Shown piece by piece: positions 8,029 through 12,003 of a DNA stretch of 12,003 bases (position 1 is its first letter; each line of letters opens with the position of its first letter). The notes below the pieces were generated by a model. That model made no database searches. It was given only the letters and a program-made list of their open reading frames with translations, and had not been told where the DNA came from. The stretch comes from Jimgerdemannia flammicorona (Eukaryota; Mucoromycota; Endogonomycetes; Endogonales; Endogonaceae): contig RBNI01005874.1 of assembly GCA_003990745.1 (NCBI GenBank), forward strand, positions 1-12,003, read 5' to 3'. The translations under genes were made by a program, and so were the position numbers.

Positions 8029-8139
8029 ATGGCATCGTCGCCCATGGACGCGGAACAGACCTCCTTTGGCGGGCTCGTCGCCCGGGGAACGCGCGACTCC
8101 TCGCTACTACGGCACTTTTTTTTTTTTTTTAATATATAG
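8029..8139 (+). CDS. Possible truncated N-terminal coding fragment ending in a T15 tract
   Basis: ATG 8029 has a strong context (CGCGAAATGG). The next 28 codons are strongly GC-rich at third positions (MASSPMDAEQTSFGGL...), unlike the flanks. The frame then runs into 15 T residues (8116-8130), read as five Phe, and stops at TAG 8137-8139. The product would be 36 aa. A minus-strand ATG (8035) overlaps this start codon and opens a frame ending at a GTGAGT donor (7818-7813), so divergent coding is also conceivable. I cannot assign a function. Confidence 0.25.
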   Translation: MASSPMDAEQTSFGGLVARGTRDSSLLRHFFFFFNI

Positions 8140-8159
8140 TGGTTGTTTCAACTATATAT
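8116..8159. repeat. T15 tract with an adjacent AT-rich inverted repeat
   Basis: Fifteen T (8116-8130) are followed by ATATATAGT (8132-8140), a 10-base spacer and the exact inverted copy ACTATATAT (8151-8159). Within the spacer, GTTG and CAAC can extend the stem. Confidence 0.7.
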
Positions 8160-8871
8160 AAAAAGTATATATCTCACGGGCACTCAAACTGTGGTACACG
8201 CGCCGCAGAAGCCCCGCCGTCGAGTCATTCATCCGTCGTAATTCTATGGCTCCGAAAAAAGCATGAAACTACCTACGGCCGGCAACCCCAATGCCCCACG
8301 GTGATGCAAACGATGGGTCCCGCGTGCGAAAAGCGTGGCACTTATTTATGCACCCCTCTAGAACGCCGGCGGCAGGCTACTGCGGAACCGAATGGGGCAA
8401 TGCTACAAGATCATCTCTGACCAGGACCACGGGTCTTTGACCTAACGGCACCAGGGGATGATAACCTGGAACTCGGGTGATGCCCAACTGACAGGTGCCA
8501 TTGTCACGCTACAGATCACACAAGCCCTCTCGAAGTTCCCTTTCCTGATGCGTTTTGTGTGTACGTGTCATGCACGGTCGCTGGAGGTTAGGATGCGACC
8601 GCCACTCAATGGCTTGAGACAACGTTTGGTTTTTTGCATCCGTCAGAAAATGGGTGAATTTGGCAAAAGACCGAGGAACCAGGAGCGTGGTTCTTGGTCG
8701 AGGCCCAGGCATCGGACGTGGTTGCCTTTCACAAAACGGAGGCCAATGGGACATTGCATCCGCCGGGCTCTGAGGTTACGGTTGGGTCCGAGTGAGAGGA
8801 ATCGGATGCAGCGAACCAAGAAGGTGGTCGCTGGGTTCGGCTGTCACGAACTTTAGGTTTAGGAATGTCTA

Positions 8872-9114
8872 ATGCCCTTGGTCATTCCCCAAGGCGATGC
8901 CGCAATGCCTCGCGATGTTCGAAAGAACCCAAGGGGGTGGATTTGGATGTGGTCGATCACCGTTCGATATGGTGCGGGAAACGTGGCCCTAGCGGCGGGA
9001 TTCGCTGGATTTGGCGGTTTGTTTTTTTCCAAATTCAAGAATGTTGAGGCATTCGCAAATGAGCCGACGCGAAAGGAAAGTGATCCATGGAGCTTACGGA
9101 AACAAAATCCGTAG
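8872..9114 (+). CDS. Hypothetical small single-pass membrane protein, 80 aa
   Basis: I do not recognise it. From ATG 8872 (or ATG 8905, in frame) the frame encodes a basic N-terminus, a Trp-rich stretch (WIWMW), then a Gly/Ala/Phe-rich hydrophobic segment of about 20 residues with GxxG-type spacing, then a charged tail. This is the layout of a small one-helix membrane subunit, for example of an organelle complex, but I can match no family. About 60 percent of codons start with a purine. There is no clear promoter or intron. It could be a chance frame. Confidence 0.22.
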   Translation: MPLVIPQGDAAMPRDVRKNPRGWIWMWSITVRYGAGNVALAAGFAGFGGLFFSKFKNVEAFANEPTRKESDPWSLRKQNP

Positions 9115-9620
9115 CTTTCAAACGAACGGGCCGCCCGTTAGGAGTCGAATGGGATCGTTTCAGACGTGATCGGTTGGGTCATTACAACGTCCATGGTGAT
9201 GGTGGCGGTGAAACATGTAGATCCGATTTTGACAGCTTGGACGTCGATCCCGCTAGAAGTTCGCGCGAGATCATTGACCCATCTGGCGACCCAATTAAGG
9301 TTTCAAATAATAATGACAAATCCGTCGCTATGTTTCGCATAGGCATGAATTCGCCTGACGTCAGAACTTTAACGTCTTCCAATCATCGCGAACTCCCGAA
9401 GAACGCACGCCTTCCAAACATCCTTTACTCTTTTCCTCCTTCCTTGATCCGACAAGAAATAGCGCCTAATTTTCCACATGAACTCTCGTTATGCACTACC
9501 ACGGCCGCAAAAATCATGATTAAGCGACGATATTTCGCGACGCCCGCACGCCATCGATCACGGGCCCCGATGCATGAGCCAAACAAACCCAAGGGAAGGG
9601 AAAGGCCATTGCGTCTTTGA
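9087..9620 (+). CDS. Hypothetical protein, 177 aa, unrecognised
   Basis: I do not recognise this protein. The frame opens with ATG in a good context (GATCCATGGAG) and stays open for 177 codons. Roughly 58 percent of its codons begin with a purine by my count, a weak coding signature. The first half is acidic (Asp-rich around residues 45-80). The last 40 residues are basic (Lys/Arg/Pro). I saw no signal peptide, membrane helix or known motif. It overlaps the end of the 8872-9114 frame by 28 nt in another frame. A CRE-type palindrome lies inside it at 9355-9364. A run this long is expected by chance about once in several windows of this size, so support is modest. It could be one exon of a larger gene. 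Confidence 0.3.
   Translation: MELTETKSVAFKRTGRPLGVEWDRFRRDRLGHYNVHGDGGGETCRSDFDSLDVDPARSSREIIDPSGDPIKVSNNNDKSVAMFRIGMNSPDVRTLTSSNHRELPKNARLPNILYSFPPSLIRQEIAPNFPHELSLCTTTAAKIMIKRRYFATPARHRSRAPMHEPNKPKGRERPLRL
9355..9364. promoter_or_regulatory. Second CRE-type palindrome
   Basis: CTGACGTCAG is a 10-bp perfect palindrome containing the bZIP site TGACGTCA. It lies inside the 9087-9620 frame, so if that frame is real the site may have no regulatory role. Confidence 0.25.
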
Positions 9621-10665
9621 GTCATCGTGTTGGATGCGTGGCGCCCGAGGGCAGGACGCGGGACGCCGGACGTGGCATTTGGACAAGGCAATCGTGCATG
9701 TGCGGTGCTAGAGACAGATCCAGGGGTAAGGTGGCAATAAGGAGGCGGGCGGGGGAAGGCGGACCGGGTACCCAGCAGGTGATCGTTTGCGAGGGTAGGA
9801 CGCGTCATTTGGGTTGTGAGGATTTAGCGATGGAAAGGCTCGCTCGCACCTCCGCGTCAGCCGGTCGCTTTCCAAGGGTCGGGATCACATTTTTTGCCGA
9901 CCTTTCCGCTGGTGTCATCTTGCCCCGATCGTTCGATGGCCCACGGATACGTGTGATGACACAGGCGGGAAGTTTCCCAACGAAATCGGGGTTCGGTTTA
10001 ATGCGTGTTCGGCATCCCAACTAATCCGCTTACAAGTGCCAGCAACAATCGCCATTGCGATGTTTGTGGAGACGAGTAACCAATCATTACGTCCACATCT
10101 TGGCGGGATATTGTGGCCAATGCTATTCGTGCCATCACGCCGCTTTCGTAGCCCACATCCTCTTCACTGGGTCCATCTTTCGGATCACTAGACCGCAGAT
10201 GGTCGGCCATTATGAACATAATCAGACATTCTCGCACGCCTCATCAACTCCGCATATAAGCACCGTACATTCGATCCATTACATTCAGATTGAGGGTGCC
10301 TTTTTGTCATTCCTTTTCGTCAGCCGATACATATTGTTGACGACGCCATCTTTCCCGGTAGGGAGATTATTCACCGCTCATTTCCTCGCCTCGACTCCGC
10401 AGCACTGATTCTCGGCTGGGTAGTCTGAAACCTTTTGTTCTCTCACGAGGTTGTTTGTGTTCTTCTCTAAGCCTCGTCTCCGCCACGGTGCTAAAAAAAG
10501 CTCCTCCTCTTCAAAGACGAAAGTGGAATGAAACCCTTGCTGCTAGGGAACCAAACTAGTACTAGCATGTACGTGCCAGCTGTCCCATCGATCTGAGTTT
10601 CTCTGCAAGTGTAACTGTTTTGGTCACATACTCTTCCTTTCATATCAACTGCACCTGCAAGGGTT

Positions 10666-10689
10666 CCCGACCCCCCACCCCCCACCCCC
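10666..10689 (-). other. G-quadruplex motif on the minus strand (i-motif on plus)
   Basis: The plus strand has CCC GA CCCCCC A CCCCCC A CCCCC. The minus strand therefore has four G-runs of 5, 6, 6 and 3 separated by loops of 1, 1 and 2 bases, a textbook short-loop quadruplex pattern. No gene is seen around it. Confidence 0.75.
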
Positions 10690-11450
10690 GAATTTCGACA
10701 AAGTTTCGGGATGATACTAGTTCAACAGATCTTCCCCAACACCCCATACCTAAACACAACTGGGTTTCGACAAAGCTCGTATCGTTCGTCTACCATGTGC
10801 ACAAAATAAACACCCAAGATACTTCACTTCGATCGACCTATCGCTTCAATGAGACACGAATAAGTCTATCAGTAAAGCGTTCTATTTAATACAAACCCCA
10901 CTCATAACGTTGGTCTTGATGCATGTAAGAATGATACCATCAGACAAAATACTCTGACAACGCGGGGTCTTCCTCCTCGCACGAGTATCCGAACCAAACC
11001 AAGGTTACTCTTTTCTGACCGTCGCAAAGAAACTCCACTTCAGTCCCCGTATCGTCTCACGGTCCACTCGAGCGACTCGTCTACGAACCCGGAAGAAACG
11101 TTGCAATCCTCTCTATTTTGTGTATCGGTCTCTACTGCCTCCGCGCGTTACCCGCACGGCACGACCAAGGAGCCCGAAGTGCGAACGCTCTCGCTCTCAC
11201 GCAAACCTCCCAAGGCACTGGCGCTCTTAGTCCACCCAACACCCTGAGGTTCCATCGTCACAATCAAGCGCTTCAAGTTTGTTGGCCGAATTTATCCGCC
11301 CCCCGTTCGAGGACGCCGTCTGTCTGTCCGGGCGTTATTACAAGAGTATCACACAAAAATATGGCAAAAATTGGAGTACACTGGAAAGCTGATCTGTCTT
11401 TTATTTATGTAGGTATATTGTCATTGAACACCGTGTTGACCGAATAGGCC

Positions 11451-11466
11451 AAAAAAAAAAAAAAAA
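11451..11466. repeat. A16 homopolymer
   Basis: An uninterrupted run of 16 A in the intergenic stretch before the 11645 model. No AATAAA lies directly upstream. Confidence 0.85.
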
Positions 11467-11644
11467 GCCCTCAGTATCTTGGTATTGACTATATTGACTA
11501 ACCCAACTGCTTTCCCCCCCTAATCCCATTCCTATTGGTCAACCCCAAACTCCGCGTCAGAGCCAAGTGCAGTCCGTGCGACGACGAGTGGAAAAAGGAA
11601 TTGAAGGGGAGCTGTAGTACAGGGTATTGTATGGGAGGGGAAGG

Positions 11645-11889
11645 ATGGGGGATGTGAAGGAAATGCCGTAAGTAAATGCGGGATTGTGTGAAATTGAGAA
11701 ATGTGGTGGTAACGCGTCTTCTTGGATAGCGCGAGTGAATTGCGCGCGTGGGTCAACGTCATCGCCAAGGCTGATGGCGTGGACGACTGTGACGACGACG
11801 GAGATTGGAATAATCTTGACGTGGCAGGACATCAGGACGTCTTGAATAAGAGGCGCTGGGGCGGGATTCAAGATGCTGTTTCAGGGTGA
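11645..11889 (+). CDS. Small spliced gene model, join(11645..11667, 11730..11889), unknown product
   Basis: I do not recognise the product. The intron (11668-11729, 62 bp) has a consensus donor GTAAGT, a GTAAC branch-like site at 11709-11713 and acceptor GGATAG, which is a typical small fungal intron. Splicing joins 7 codons plus two bases to 52 codons, giving 60 aa: a hydrophobic helix near residues 11-22, then an Asp-rich loop (DDCDDDGD) and a Trp/Gly C-terminus. The stop at 11887-11889 lies 1 bp before a 14-bp tandem repeat. Upstream ATG 11631 makes a short 8-codon frame. The opposite strand is also open here in exactly mirrored codons (11557-11871), so the coding strand is not certain. 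The minus-strand frame lacks a nearby ATG start and a good splice pair. Confidence 0.3.
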
Positions 11890-11890
11890 T

Positions 11891-11940
11891 TAAGGTAACT
11901 CGGCAACTGGGCTAAAGTAACTCGGCTAAGGCAACTCGGC
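11891..11940. repeat. 14-bp tandem repeat, three copies plus a partial copy
   Basis: The unit TAAGGTAACTCGGC (11891-11904) is followed by a truncated copy AACTGGGC (11905-11912), then TAAAGTAACTCGGC (11913-11926) and TAAGGCAACTCGGC (11927-11940). Full copies differ from each other at one or two bases. The array begins 1 bp after the predicted stop codon at 11889. Confidence 0.9.
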
Positions 11941-12003
11941 GGACGGAAGTTTACGGGATTGATGCGACGGATTGCATTCGGGGCATTGAATGAGGCTAAA
12001 AAA

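Larger units (their letters stand above)
9621..11644. other. Large stretch without a supported gene
   Basis: Open frames on both strands overlap, and most begin at non-ATG codons. One minus-strand frame (9998-10210 from ATG 10210, with a TATATA-like box at about 10258-10253) has protein-like composition but no recognisable family. The stretch also holds the G-quadruplex, two copies of TTTCGACAAAG 70 bp apart (about 10693 and 10763), and an A16 run. Confidence 0.35.

Noticed and set aside
8852..8863. TTTAGGTTTAGG as a telomere-like repeat
   Set aside because: Two copies only, and no further array.
9617..10024. 135-codon plus-strand frame
   Set aside because: It starts with TTG, is Arg/Gly-rich as in GC-rich non-coding frames, and has antisense frames of similar length.
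11605..11651. Second G-quadruplex on the plus strand
   Set aside because: It has several G-runs but long uneven loops, so it is a weak motif.
1..12003. tRNA, rRNA, CRISPR array, transposase, reverse transcriptase or viral genes
   Set aside because: I looked for T-loop motifs, regularly spaced repeats and enzyme motifs in the translated frames and found none that hold.

Overview
This looks like a gene-poor stretch of a fungal nuclear genome. The signs are spliceosomal introns with GTGAGT or GTAAGT donors and the fungal branch site CTAAC/TACTAAC, CCAAT and TATA elements, AATAAA poly(A) signals, A/T and C homopolymers, and no bacterial gene organisation. I cannot name the species. The homeodomain is not the TALE/HD2 pair of a basidiomycete mating locus, and an early-diverging fungus such as a chytrid is possible, but that is a guess.

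The only gene I am sure of is a two-exon homeodomain transcription factor on the minus strand (5260-7214, intron 6531-6760). Its promoter lies at about 7213-7345. The protein has an N-terminal basic AT-hook-like patch, a canonical 60-residue homeodomain and a long disordered C-terminus with His/Gln, poly-Ala and acidic tracts.

Left of it, a compact palindromic regulatory cluster (4389-4431: double CCAAT, an 18-bp perfect palindrome around a CRE, an octamer and a CACGTG E-box) sits between two divergent small spliced gene models. One is on the plus strand (4599-4924, 78 aa) and converges with the homeodomain gene. The other is on the minus strand (3483-3981, 98 aa) with a TACTAAC intron and a possible frameshift near its end. 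Both products are unknown and both models are predictions from splice signals.

The left arm (1-3430) and right arm (7240-12003) hold mostly intergenic DNA. They contain a few low-confidence small coding candidates (1158-1385, 2171-2533, 8029-8139, 8872-9114, 9087-9620, 11645-11889), a 20-bp tandem repeat, poly(A)/poly(T) tracts that may be retroposition scars, a strong G-quadruplex motif on the minus strand and a 14-bp minisatellite at the right end. I saw no rRNA, tRNA, CRISPR array or recognisable transposase or reverse transcriptase.
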